NCBI GenBank assembly: GCA_958450325.1
Contig: CAUDLW010000074.1
Location: 1 to 64,000 of the forward strand
Reading direction: 5' to 3'
Origin: Agrostemma githago
Taxonomy: Eukaryota; Streptophyta; Magnoliopsida; Caryophyllales; Caryophyllaceae
DNA: 64,000 nt
Part shown: in pieces, positions 12,710 to 24,829 of the stretch
Position numbering within the stretch: position 1 is the stretch's first letter
Layout of the letters: every line of letters begins with the position of its first letter
Notes under the pieces: generated by a model
Seen by the model: only the letters and a program-made list of their open reading frames with translations
The model's database searches: none
What the model was told of the DNA's origin: nothing
Position numbers and translations under genes: made by a program

Positions 12710-14920
12710 CTCTTTTCCTTATTCAAGGTCACTAAACCGGCAAGAAACTGAACCCTGAGAGGGTATTGGTGAACCCTGTTGTGGATGTGATTCGAAGATG
12801 GGCACTGAACCTTAAGAGTAGGGTACTGCATAAGACGGGACGGAAAATGGTTTAATGTTGGATTAGGCGAAACCGCTACGCGGCTCCGCCTAATCCAATC
12901 CTAAACCCTTTTCCTTATTCAAGGTCACTAAACCCGCAACAAACTGAACCCTAAGAGGGTACTGGTGAACCCTGTCGTGGATGTGATTCAAAGAAGGGGC
13001 ACTGAACCTTAAGAGTAGGGTACTGCATAAGACGGGACGGAAAAGGGTTTAGGGTTAGATTAGGCGTACCCGCTACGCGGCTACGCCTAATCCAACGCTA
13101 AACCCTTTTCCTTATTCACGGTCACTAAACCCGCAAGAAACTGAACCCTGAGAGGGTATTGGTGAACCCTGTTGTGGATGTGATTTAAAGATGGGGCACT
13201 GAACCTTAAGAGTACGGTACTGCATAAGACGGGACGGAAAAGGGATTTGGGTTGGATTAGGCGTACCCGCTACGCGGCTCCGCCTAATCCAACCCCAAAC
13301 CCTTTTACTTATTCAAGGACGGAAAAGGGTTTAGGGTTGGATTAGGCGAACCCGCTATGCGGGTCCGCCTAGTCCAACCCTAAACCCTTTTCCTTATTCA
13401 AGGTCACTAAACCCGCAAGAAACTGAACCCTAAGAGGGTATTGGTGAACCCTGTCGTGGATGTGATTCAAAGAAGGGGCACTGAACCTTAAGAGTAGGGT
13501 ACTGCATAAGACGGGACGGAAAAGGGTTTAGGGTTGGATTAGGCGTACCCGCTACGCGGCTCCGCCTAATCCAACGCTAATCTCTTTTCCTTATTCAAGG
13601 TCACTAAACCCGCAAGAAACTGAACCCTGAGAGGGTATTGGTGAACCCTGTTGTGGATGTGATTCGAAGATGGGCACTGAACCTTAAGAGTAGGGTACTG
13701 CATAAGACGGGACGGAAAATGGTTTAATGTTGGATTAGGCGAAACCGCTACGCGGCTCCGCCTAATCCAACCCTAAACCCTTTTCCTTATTCAAGGTCAC
13801 TAAACCCGCAACAAACTGAACCCTAAGAGGGTACTGGTGAACCCTGTCGTGGATGTGATTCAAAGAAGGGGCACTGAACCTTAAGAGTAGGGTACTGCAT
13901 AAGACGGGACGGAAAAGGGTTTAGGGTTGGATTAGGCGTACCCGCTACGCGGCTCCGCCTAATCCAACGCTAAACCCTTTTCCTTATTCACGGTCACTAA
14001 ACCCGCAAGAAACTGAACCCTGAGAGGGTATTGGTGAACCCTGTTGTGGATGTGATTTAAAGATGGGGCACTGAACCTTAAGAGTAGGGTACTGCATAAG
14101 ACGGGACGGAAAAGGGATTTGGGTTGGATTAGGCGTACCCGCTACGCGGCTCCGCCTAATCCAACCCCAAACCCTTTTACTTATTCAAGGACGGAAAAGG
14201 GTTTAGGGTTGGATTAGGCGAACCCACTATGCGGGTCCGCCTAGTCCAACCCTAAACCCTTTTCCTTATTCAAGGTCACTAAACCCGCAAGAAACTGAAC
14301 CCTAAGAGGGTATTGGTGAACCCTGTCGTGGATGTGATTCAAAGAAGGGGCACTGAACCTTAAGAGTAGGGTACTGCATAAGACGGGACGGAAAAGGGTT
14401 TAGGGTTGGATTAGGCGTACCCGCTACGCGGCTCCGCCTAATCCAACGCTAAACTCTTTTCCTTATTCAAGGTCACTAAACCCGCAAGAAACTGAACCCT
14501 GAGAGGTTATTGGTGAACCCTGTTGTGGATGTGATTCGAAGATGGGCACTGAACCTTAAGAGTAGGGTACTGCATAAGACGGGACGGAAAATGGTTTAAT
14601 GTTGGATTAGGCGAAACCGCTACGCGGCTCCGCCTAATCCAACCCTAAACCCTTTTCCTTATTCAAGGTCACTAAACCCGCAACAAACTGAACCCTAAGA
14701 GGGTACTGGTGAACCCTGTCGTGGATGTGATTCAAAGAAGGGGCACTGAACCTTAAGAGTAGGGTACTGCATAAGACGGGACGGAAAAGGGTTTAGGGTT
14801 GGATTAGGCGTACCCGCTACGCGGCTCCGCCTAATCCAACGCTAAACCCTTTTCCTTATTCAAGGTCACTAAACCCGCAAGAAACTGAACCCTGAGAGGG
14901 TATTGGTGAACCCTGTTGTG
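12710..14920 (+). repeat. 872-bp higher-order repeat (4A+B), about 2.5 copies
   Basis: The right-arm variant aaactctttt (or a one-base form) occurs at 12710, 13582 and 14454, exactly 872 bp apart. It is followed in order by cgaagatgggcac (196-bp unit), an aaatggtttaatg arm, gggtactgg, gatttaaagatgg, an aagggatttggg arm and a B unit with the loop tatgcgggtccgcc. The third copy switches at about 14.92 kb to a different unit (cgaagatggggcaatg), the start of the 984-bp pattern. Confidence 0.9.
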
Positions 14921-17890
14921 GATGTGATTCGAAGATGGGGCAATGAACCTTAAGAGTAGGGTACTGCATAAGACGGGATGGAAAAGGGTTTAGGGTTGGA
15001 TTAGGCGAAACCGCTACTCGGCTCCGCCAAATCCAACCCTAAACCCTTTTCCTTATTGAAGGTCACTAAACCCGCAACAAACTGAACCCTAAGAGGGTAT
15101 TGGTGAACCCTGTCGTGGATGTGATTAAAAGATGGGGCACTGAACCTTTAGAGTAGGGTACTGCATAAGACAGGACGAAAAAGGGTTTAGGGTTGGATTA
15201 GGCGTACCCGCTACTTGGCTCCGCCTAATCCAACCCTAAACCCTTTTCCTTATTCAAGGTCACTAAACCCGCAAGAAACTGAACCCTAAGAGGGTATTGG
15301 TGAACCCTGTCGTGGATGTGATTCAAAGAAGGGGCACTGAACCTTAAGAGTAGGGTACTGCATAAGACGGGACGGAAAAGGGTTTACGGTTGGATTAGGC
15401 GTACCCGCTACGCGGCTCCGCCTAATCCAACGCTAAACTCTTTTCCTTATTCAAGGTCACTAAACCCGCAAGAAACTGAACCCTGAGAGGGTATTGGTGA
15501 ACCCTGTTGTGGATGTGATTCAAAGATGGGGCACTGAACCTAAGAGTAGGGTACTGCATAAGATGGGACGGAAAAGGGTTTAGGGTTGGATTAGGCGTAC
15601 CCGCTACGCGGCTCCGCCTAATCCAACGCTAAACCCTTTTCCTTATTCAAGGTCACTAAACCCGCAAGAAACTGAACCCTGAGAGGGTATTGGTGAACCC
15701 TGTTGTGGATGTGATTCAAAGATGGGGCACTGAACCTAAGAGTAGGGTACTGCATAAGACGAGACGGAAAAGGGATTTGGGTTGGATTAGGCGTACCCGC
15801 TACGCGGCTCCGCCTAATCCAACCCCAAACCCTTTTACTTATTCAAGGACGGAAAAGGGTTTAGGGTTGGATTAGGCGAACCCGCTATGCGGGTCCGCCT
15901 AGTCCAACCCTAAACCCTTTTCCTTATTCAAGGTCACTAAACCCGCAAGAAACTGAACCCTAAGAGGGTATTGGTGAACCCTGTCGTGGATGTGATTCAA
16001 AGAAGGGGCACTGAACCTTAAGAGTAGGGTACTGCATAAGACGGGACGGAAAAGGGTTTAGGGTTGGATTAGGCGTACCCGCTACGCGGCTCCGCCTAAT
16101 CCAACGCTAAACTCTTTTCCTTATTCAAGGTCACTAAACCCGCAAGAAACTGAACCCTGAGAGGGTATTGGTGAACCCTGTTGTGGATGTGATTCGAAGA
16201 TGGGCACTGAACCTTAAGAGTAGGGTACTGCATAAGACGGGACGGAAAATGGTTTAATATTGGATTAGGCGAAACCGCTACGCGGGTCCGCCTAATCCAA
16301 CCCTAAACCCTTTTCCTTATTCAAGGTCACTAAACCCGCAACAAACTGAACCCTAAGAGGGTACTGGTGAACCCTGTCGTGGATGTGATTCAAAGAAGGG
16401 GCACTGAACCTTAAGAGTAGGGTACTGCATAAGACGGGACGGAAAAGGGTTTAGGGTTGGATTAGGCGTACCCGCTACGCGGCTCCGCCTAATCCAACGC
16501 TAAACCCTTTTCCTTATTCAAGGTCACTAAACCCGCAAGAAACTGAACCCTGAGAGGGTATTGGTGAACCCTGTTGTGGATGTGATTCGAAGATGGGGCA
16601 ATGAACCTTAAGAGTAGGGTACTGCATAAGACGGGATGGAAAAGGGTTTAGGGTTGGATTAGGCGAAACCGCTACTCGGCTCCGCCTAATCCAACCCTAA
16701 ACCCTTTTCCTTATTGAAGCTCACTAAACCCGCAACAAACTGAACCCTAAGAGGGTATTGGTGAACCCTGTCGTGGATGTGATTAAAAGATGGGGCACCG
16801 AACCTTTAGAGTAGGGTACTGCATAAGACGGGACGAAAAAGGGTTTAGGGTTGGATTAGGCATACCCGCTACTTGGCTCCGCCTAATCCAACCCTAAACC
16901 CTTTTCCTTATTCAAGGTCACTAAACCCACAAGAAACTGAACCCTAAGAGGGTATTGGTGAACCCTGTCGTGGATGTGATTCAAAGAAGGGGCACTGAAC
17001 CTTAAGAGTAGGGTACTGCATAAGATGGGACGGAAAAGGGTTTAGGGTTGGATTAGGCGTACCCGCTACGCGGCTCCGCCTAATCCAACGCTAAACTCTT
17101 TTCCTTATTCAAGGTCACTAAACCCGCAAGAAACTGAACCCTGAGAGGGTATTGGTGAACCCTGTTGTGGATGTGATTCGAAGATGGGCACTGAACCTTA
17201 AAGTAGGGTACTGCATAAGACGGGACGGAAAATGGTTTAATGTTCGATTAGGCGAAACCGCTACGCGGCTCCGCCTAATCCAACCCTAAACCCTTTTCCT
17301 TATTCAAGGTCACTAAACCCGCAACAAACTGAACCCTAAGAGGGTACTTGTGAACCCTATCGTGGATGTGATTCAAAGAAGGGGCACTGAACCTTAAGAG
17401 TAGGGTACTGCATAAGACGGGACGGAAAAGGGTTTAGGGATGGATTAGGCGTACCCGCTACGCGGCTCCGCCTAATCCAACGCTAAACCCTTTTCCTTAT
17501 TCAAGGTCACTAAACCCGCAAGAAACTGAACCCTGAGAGGGTATTGGTGAACCCTGTTGTGGATGTGATTCGAAGATGGGGCAATGAACCTTAAGAGTAG
17601 GGTACTGCATAAGACGGGATGGAAAAGGGTTTAGGGTTGGATTAGGCGAAACCGCTACGCGGCTCCGCCTAATCCAACCCTAAACCCTTTTCCTTATTGA
17701 AGGTCACTAAACCCGCAACAAACTGAACCCTAAGAGGGTATTGGTGAACCCTGTCGTGGATGTGATTAAAAGATGGGGCACTGAACCTTTAGAGTAGGGT
17801 ACTGCATAAGACGGGACGAAAAAGGGTTTAGGGTTGGATTAGGCGTACCCGCTACTTGGCTCCGCCTAATCCAACCCTAAACCCTTTTCC
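14454..17890 (+). repeat. 984-bp higher-order repeat (5 A units), interrupted
   Basis: Five-unit cassettes begin at the ctctttt variant at 14454, 16112 and 17096, with the order cgaagatgggcac, gaaggggcac, cgaagatggggcaatg, aaaagatgg, gaaggggcac. A 674-bp segment (15438-16111) lies between the first and second cassette. It contains two adjacent A units that both read gaacctaagag (one T missing) and the B unit with the tatgcgggtccgcc loop. The shared missing T shows a very recent single-unit duplication. Confidence 0.87.
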
Positions 17891-18700
17891 TTATTCAAGG
17901 TCACTAAACCCGCAACAAACTGAACCCTAAGAGGGTATTGGTGAACCCTGTCGTGGATGTGATTCAAAGATGGGGCACTGAACCTTAAGAGTAGTGTACT
18001 GCATAAGACGGGACGGAAAAGGGTTTAGGGTTGGATTAGGCGTACCCGCTACGCGGCTCCGCCTAATCCAACCCTAAACACTTTTCCTTATTCAAGGACG
18101 GAAAAGGGTTTAGGGTTGGATTAGGCGAACCCGCTACGCGGCTCCGCCTAATCCAACCCTAAAACCTTTTCCTTATTCAAGGTCACTAAACCCGCAACAA
18201 ACTGAACCCTAAGATGGTATTGGTGAACCCTGTCGTGGATGTGATTCAAAGATGGGGCACTGAACCTTAAGAGTAGGGTACTGCATAAGACGGGACGGAA
18301 AAGGGTTTAGGGTTGGATTAGGCGAACCCGCTACGCGGCTCCGCCTAATCCAACCCTAAAACCTTTTCCTTATTCAAGGTCACTAAACCCGCAACAAACT
18401 GAACCCTAAGAGGGTATTGGTGAACCTTGTCGTGGATGTGATTCAAAGATGGGGCATTGAACCTTAAGAGTAGGGTACTGCAAAAGTCGGGACGGAAAAG
18501 GGTTTCCGGTTGGATTAGGCGAACTCGCTACGCGGCTCCGCCTAATCCAACCCTAAACCCTTTTCCTTATTCAAGGTCACTAAACCCGCAACAAACTGAA
18601 CACTGAGAGGGTATTGGTGAACCCTGTCGTGGATTTGATTCAAAAATGGGGCACTGAACCTTAAGAGTAGGGTACTGCATAAGACGGGACGGAAAAGGGT
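17890..18700 (+). repeat. Mixed A/B units with the tcggg subfamily
   Basis: A-B pairs with standard loops lead to an A unit carrying caaaagtcggg (18481), a ttccgg arm and a gaactcgct loop, then one with ggatttgattcaaaaatgg. This three-unit cassette recurs at 24.9 kb (offset 6421), and close relatives occur near 33.3, 35.6, 43.6, 49.9, 59.8 and 62.7 kb. No other feature is present. Confidence 0.8.
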
Positions 18701-20096
18701 TTAGGGTTGGATTAGGCGTACCCGCTACGCGGCTCCGCCTAATCCAACCCTAAAACCTTTTCCTTATTCAAGGACGGAAAAGGGTTTAGGGTAGGATTAG
18801 GCGAACCCGCTACGCGGCTCCGCCTAATCCAACCCTAAAACCTTTTCCTTATTCAAGGTCACTAAACCCGCAACAAACTGAACCCTGAGAGGGTATTGGT
18901 GAACCCTGTCGTGGATGTGATTCAAAGATGGGGCACTGAACCTTAAGAGTAGGGTACTGCATAAGACGGGACGGAAAAGGGTTTAGGGTTGGATTAGGCG
19001 TACCCGCTACGCGTCTCCTCCTAATCCAACCCTAAAACCTTTTCCTTATTCAAGGTCACTAAACCCGCAACAAACTGAACCCTAAGAGGGTATTGGTGAA
19101 CCCTGTCGTGGATGTGATTCAAAGATGGGGCACTGAACCTTAAGAGTAGGGTACTGCAAAAGACGGGACGGAAAAGGGTTTCCGGTTGGATTAGGCGAAC
19201 CCGCTACGCGGCTCCGCCTAATCCAACCCTAAACCCTTTTCCTTATTCAAGGTCACTAAACCTGCAAGAAACTGAACCCTAAGAGGGTATTGGTGATCCC
19301 TGTCGTGGATGTGATTCAAAAATGGGGCACTGAACCTTAAGAGTAGGGTATTCCGTAAGACGGGACGGAAAAGGGTTTAATGTTGGATTAGGCGAAATCG
19401 CTACGCGGCTCCGCCTAATCCAACCTTAAACCCTTTTCATTATTCAAGGTCACTAAACCCGCAACAAACTGAACCCTAAGAGGGTATAGGTGAACCCTGT
19501 CGTGGATGTGATTAAAAGATGGGGCACTGAACCTTAAGAGTAGGGTACTGCATAAGACGGGACGGAAAAGGGTTTAGGGTTAGATTAGGCGTACCCGCTA
19601 CTTGGCTCCGCCTAATCCAACCCTAAACCCTTTTCCTTATTCAAGGTCACTAAACCCGCAACAAACTGAACCCTAAGAGGGTATTGGTGAACCCTGTCGT
19701 GGATGTGATTCAAAGATGGGGCACTGAACCTTAAGAGTAGGGTACTGCATAAGACGGGACGGAAAAGGGATTTGGGTTGGATTAGGCGTACCCGCTACGC
19801 GGCTCCGCCTAATCCAACCCTAAACCCTTTTACTTATTCAAGGACGGAAAAGGGTTTAGGGTTGGATTAGGCGAACCCTAAACCCTTTTCCTTATTCAAG
19901 GTCACTAAACCCGCAAGAAACTGAACCCTAAGAGGGTATTGGTGAACCCTGTCGTGGATGTGATTCAAAGAAGGGACACTGAACCTTAAGAGTAGGGTAC
20001 TGCATAAGACGGGACGGAAAAGGGTTTAGGGTTGGATTAGGCGTACCCGCTACGCGGCTCCGCCTAATCCAACGCTAAACCCTTTTCCTTATTCAA

Positions 20097-20293
20097 GGTC
20101 ACTAAACCCGCAAGAAACTGAACCCTGAGAGGGTATTGGTGAACCCTGTTGTGGATGTGATTCAAAGATGGGGCACTGAACCTTAAGAGTAGGGTACTGC
20201 ATAAGACGGGACGGAAAAGGGTTTAGGGTTGGATTAGGCGTACCCGCTACGCGGCTCCGCCTAATCCAACCCTAAACCCTTTTCCTTATTCAA
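20097..20293 (+). repeat. Representative 197-bp A unit (long form)
   Basis: This copy has perfect palindrome arms and shows the full unit. Bases 1-118 are the A-specific segment, beginning ggtcactaaaccc and ending agacgggacgg. Bases 119-187 are the palindrome and bases 188-197 the linker ccttattcaa. A units make up most of the array. Main variable sites in the A segment are: cgcaaca/cgcaaga/cgccaga; ccctaagag/ccctgagag/cccttagag; tcgtgg/ttgtgg; and the stretch before gcactg, which reads caaagatggg, caaagaaggg, cgaagatggg or aaaagatggg. These combinations define subfamilies whose order is repeated in the higher-order repeats. One subfamily (cgaagatgggcac) is 196 bp through loss of one G; another with aaaactg is 198 bp. 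Unit start is arbitrary. Confidence 0.96.
20215..20283. repeat. Representative palindrome: 26-nt arms, 17-nt loop
   Basis: The left arm (20215-20240) reads aaaagggtttagggttgg then attaggcg; the right arm (20258-20283) is its exact reverse complement, ending ccctaaaccctttt. The 17-nt loop tacccgctacgcggctc contains a further small hairpin, ccgc-tac-gcgg. The same structure occurs in essentially every A and B unit, with substitutions mostly in the left arm (ttccgg, ttaatg, atttggg, ttgagg) and at the right arm's ccctaa (cgctaa, ccttaa, cactaa, ctctaa). As DNA it could extrude a cruciform; as RNA it would fold into a long hairpin on either strand. Whether it is transcribed cannot be seen here. 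Confidence 0.95.
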
Positions 20294-20378
20294 GGACGGA
20301 AAAGGGTTTAGGGTTGGATTAGGCGAACCCGCTACGCGGCTCCGCCTAATCCAACCCTAAAACCTTTTCCTTATTCAA
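20294..20378 (+). repeat. Representative 85-bp B unit (short form)
   Basis: The unit is ggacgg, the 69-bp palindrome and the 10-bp linker. It equals an A unit lacking 112 bp, with the junction at the shared gg of caagg(tcact) and gg(gacgg). B units usually carry the loop gaaccc or gatccc, while the A unit just upstream usually carries gtaccc, so A-B pairs of 282 bp behave as dimers. B units occur throughout the window and contribute the 85-bp increments in the higher-order repeat lengths. Confidence 0.95.
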
Positions 20379-21169
20379 GGTCACTAAACCCGCAACAAAC
20401 TGAACCCTGAGAGGGTATTGGTGAACCCTGTCGTGGATGTGATTCAAAGATGGGGCACTGAACCTTAAGAGTAGGGTACTGCATAAGACGGGACGGAAAA
20501 GGGTTTAGGGTTGGATTAGGCGTACCCGTTACGCGTCTCCTCCTAATCCAACCCTAAAACCTTTTCCTTATTCAAGGTCACTAAACCCGCAACAAACTGA
20601 ACCCTAAGAGGGTATTGGTGAACCCTGTCGTGGATGTGATTCAAAGATGGGGCACTGAACCTTAAGAGTAGGGTACTGCAAAAGACGGGACGGAAAAGGG
20701 TTTCCGGTTGGATTAGGCGAACCCGCTACGCGGCTCCGCCTAATCCAACCCTAAACCCTTTTCCTTATTCAAGGTCACTAAACCTGCAAGAAACTGAACC
20801 CTAAGAGGGTATTGGTGATCCCTGTCGTGGATGTGATTCAAAAATGGGGCACTGAACCTTAAGAGTAGGGTATTCCGTAAGACGGGACGGAAAAGGGTTT
20901 AATGTTGGATTAGGCGAAATCGCTACGCGGCTCCGCCTAATCCAACCTTAAACCCTTTTCATTATTCAAGGTCACTAAACCCGCAACAAACTGAACCCTA
21001 AGAGGGTATAGGTGAACCCTGTCGTGGATGTGATTAAAAGATGGGGCACTGAACCTTAAGAGTAGGGTACTGCATAAGACGGGACGGAAAAGGGTTTAGG
21101 GTTAGATTAGGCGTACCCGCTACTTGGCTCCGCCTAATCCAACCCTAAACCCTTTTCCTTATTCAAGGT

Positions 21170-22070
21170 CACTAAACCCGCAACAAACTGAACCCTAAGA
21201 GGGTATTGGTGAACCCTGTCGTGGATGTGATTCAAAGATGGGGCACTGAACCTTAAGAGTAGGGTACTGCATAAGACGGGACGGAAAAGGGATTTGGGTT
21301 GGATTAGGCGTACCCGCTACGCGGCTCCGCCTAATCCAACCCTAAACCCTTTTACTTATTCAAGGACGGAAAAGGGTTTAGGGTTGGATTAGGCGAACCC
21401 TAAACCCTTTTCCTTATTCAAGGTCACTAAACCCGCAAGAAACTGAACCCTAAGAGGGTATTGGTGAACCCTGTCGTGGATGTGATTCAAAGAAGGGACA
21501 CTGAACCTTAAGAGTAGGGTACTGCATAAGACGGGACGGAAAAGGGTTTAGGGTTGGATTAGGCGTACCCGCTACGCGGCTCCGCCTAATCCAACGCTAA
21601 ACTCTTTTCCTTATTCAAGGTCACTAAACCCGCAACAAACTGAACCCTAAGAGGGTATTGGTGAACCCTGTCGTGGATGTGATTCAAAGATGGGGCACTG
21701 AACCTTAAGAGTAGGGTACTGCATAAGACGGGACGGAAAAGGGATTTGGGTTGGATTAGGCGTACCCGCTACGCGGCTCCGCCTAATCCAACCCTAAACC
21801 CTTTTACTTATTCAAGGACGGAAAAGGGTTTAGGGTTGGATTAGGCGAACCCTAAACCCTTTTCCTTATTCAAGGTCACTAAACCCGCAAGAAACTGAAC
21901 CCTAAGAGGGTATTGGTGAACCCTGTCGTGGATGTGATTCAAAGAAGGGACACTGAACCTTAAGAGTAGGGTACTGCATAAGACGGGACGGAAAAGGGTT
22001 TAGGGTTGGATTAGGCGTACCCGCTACGCGGCTCCGCCTAATCCAACGCTAAACTCTTTTCCTTATTCAA
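21170..22070 (+). repeat. 452-bp duplication (2A+C)
   Basis: An A unit with the aagggatttggg arm and ttttactt linker, a C unit (21364, 21816) and an A unit with gaagggacac ending in ctctttt (21602, 22054) are duplicated in tandem with a 452-bp shift. The duplication explains why two long-range offsets to the 25-26 kb region, 4899 and 4447 bp, differ by exactly 452. It therefore lies in this copy and not in the other. Confidence 0.9.
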
Positions 22071-22179
22071 GGTCACTAAACCCGCCAGAAACTGAACCCT
22101 GAGAGGGTATTGGTGAACCCTGTTGTGGATGTGATTCGAAGATGGGCACTGAACCTTAAGAGTAGGGTACTGCATAAGA

Positions 22180-24710
22180 CGGGACGGAAAATGGTTTAAT
22201 GTTGGATTAGGCGAAACCGCTACGCGGCTCCGCCTAATCCAACCCTAAACCCTTTTCCTTATTCAAGGTCACTAAACCCGCAACAAACTGAACCATAAGA
22301 GGGTACTGGTGAACCCTGTCGTGGATGTGATTCAAAGAAGGGGCACTGAACCTTAAGAGTAGGGTACTGCATAAGACGGGACGGAAAAAGGTTTAGGGTT
22401 GGATTAGGCGTACCCGCTACGCGGCTCTGCCTAATCCAACGCTAAACCCTTTTCCTTATTCAAGGTCACTAAACCCGCAAGAAACTGAACCCTGAGAGGG
22501 TATTGGTGAACCCTGTTGTGGATGTGATTCAAAGATGGGGCACTGAACCTTAAGAGTAGGGTACTGCATAAGACGGGACGGAAAAGGGATTTGGGTTGGA
22601 TTAGGCGTACCCGCTACGCGGCTCCGCCTAATCCAACCCCAAACCCTTTTACTTATTCAAGGACGGAAAAGGGTTTAGGGTTGGATTAGGCGAACCCGCT
22701 ATGCGGGTCCGCCTAGTCCAACCCGAAACCCTTTTCCTTATTCAAGGTCACTAAACCCGCAAGAAACTGAACCCTAAGAGGGTATTGGTGAACCCTGTCG
22801 TGGATGTGATTCAAAGAAGGGGCACTGAACCTTAAGAGTAGGGTACTGCATAAGACGGGACGGAAAAGGGTTTAGGGTTGGATTAGGCGTACCCGCTACG
22901 CGGCTCCGCCTAATCCAACGCTAAACTCTTTTCCTTATTCAAGGTCACTAAACCCGCAATAAACTGAACCCTGAGAGGGTATTGGTGAACCCTGTTGTGG
23001 ATGTGATTCGAAGATGGGCACTGAACCTTAAGAGTAGGGTACTGCATAAGACGGGACGGAAAATGGTTTAATGTTGGATTAGGCGAAACCGCTACGCGGC
23101 TCCGCCTAATCCAACCCTAAACCCTTTTCCTTATTCAAGGTCACTAAACCCGCAACAAACTGAACCCTAAGAGGGTACTGGTGAACCCTGTCGTGGATGT
23201 GATTCAAAGAAGGGGCACTGAACCTTAAGAGTAAGGTACTGCATAAGACGGGATGGAAAAGGGTTTAGGGTTGGATTAGGCGTACCCGCTACGCGGCTCC
23301 GCCTAATCCAACGCTAAACCCTTTTCCTTATTCAAGGTCACTAAACCCGCAAGAAACTGAACCCTGAGAGGGTATTGGTGAACCCTGTTGTGGATGTGAT
23401 TCGAAGATGGGGCAATGAACCTTAAGAGTAGGGTACTGCATAAGACGGGACGGAAAATGGTTTAATGTTGGATTAGGCGAAACCGCTACGCGGCTCCGCC
23501 TAATCCAACCCTAAACCCTTTTCCTTATTCAAGGTCACTAAACCCGCAACAAACTGAACCATAAGAGGGTACTGGTGAACCCTGTCGTGGATGTGATTCA
23601 AAGAAGGGGCACTGAACCTTAAGAGTAGGGTACTGCATAAGACGGGACGGAAAAAGGTTTAGGGTTGGATTAGGCGTACCCGCTACGCGGCTCTGCCTAA
23701 TCCAACGCTAAACCCTTTTCCTTATTCAAGGTCACTAAACCCGCAAGAAACTGAACCCTGAGAGGGTATTGGTGAACCCTGTTGTGGATGTGATTCAAAG
23801 ATGGGGCACTGAACCTTAAGAGTAGGGTACTGCATAAGACGGGACGGAAAAGGGATTTGGGTTGGATTAGGCGTACCCGCTACGCGGCTCCGCCTAATCC
23901 AACCCCAAACCCTTTTACTTATTCAAGGACGGAAAAGGGTTTAGGGTTGGATTAGGCGAACCCGCTATGCGGGTCCGCCTAGTCCAACCCGAAACCCTTT
24001 TCCTTATTCAAGGTCACTAAACCCGCAAGAAACTGAACCCTAAGAGGGTATTGGTGAACCCTGTCGTGGATGTGATTCAAAGAAGGGGCACTGAACCTTA
24101 AGAGTAGGGTACTGCATAAGACGGGACGGAAAAGGGTTTAGGGTTGGATTAGGCGTACCCGCTACGCGGCTCCGCCTAATCCAACGCTAAACTCTTTTCC
24201 TTATTCAAGGTCACTAAACCCGCAATAAACTGAACCCTGAGAGGGTATTGGTGAACCCTGTTGTGGATGTGATTCGAAGATGGGCACTGAACCTTAAGAG
24301 TAGGGTACTGCATAAGACGGGACGGAAAATGGTTTAATGTTGGATTAGGCGAAACCGCTACGCGGCTCCGCCTAATCCAACCCTAAACCCTTTTCCTTAT
24401 TCAAGGTCACTAAACCCGCAACAAACTGAACCCTAAGAGGGTACTGGTGAACCCTGTCGTGGATGTGATTCAAAGAAGGGGCACTGAACCTTAAGAGTAA
24501 GGTACTGCATAAGACGGGATGGAAAAGGGTTTAGGGTTGGATTAGGCGTACCCGCTACGCGGCTCCGCCTAATCCAACGCTAAACCCTTTTCCTTATTCA
24601 AGGTCACTAAACCCGCAAGAAACTGAACCCTGAGAGGGTATTGGTGAACCCTGTTGTGGATGTGATTCGAAGATGGGGCAATGAACCTTAAGAGTAGGGT
24701 ACTACATAAG
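22180..24710 (+). repeat. 1266-bp higher-order repeat (6A+B), two copies
   Basis: The rare variants gaaccataag (22291/23557), ggctctgcc, accccaaaccc, the B loop tatgcgggtccgcc, accc-gaaaccc and gcaataaactg (22956/24222) are repeated 1266 bp apart. The copies look nearly identical, indicating a young event. The block ends near 24.71 kb in a unit with actacataag and gctactcagc. Confidence 0.92.
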
Positions 24711-24829
24711 ACGGGATGGAAAAGGGTTTAGGGTTGGATTAGGCGAAACCGCTACTCAGCTCCGCCTAATCCAACCCTAAACCCTTTTCCTTATTGAAGG
24801 TCACTAAACCCGCAACAAACTGAACCCTA

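Larger units (their letters stand above)
18700..21620 (+). repeat. 1522-bp higher-order repeat (7A+B+C), two copies
   Basis: B units at 18772/20294, the altered loop gcgtctcctcc at 19011/20533, cctgcaag at 19261/20783, attccgtaag at 19351/20873 and C units at 19842/21364 are all 1522 bp apart. The second copy has a gttacgcgtct change, and the copies differ by few bases. The second copy ends where the right arm becomes aaactctttt instead of aaaccctttt (21602). Confidence 0.92.

Noticed and set aside
15690..15875. 61-codon open reading frame, plus strand
   Set aside because: It spans an A unit, its palindrome and the next B unit. Homologous units have stops or frameshifts there, the 197-bp period breaks phase, and there is no recognisable domain. 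Treated as chance.
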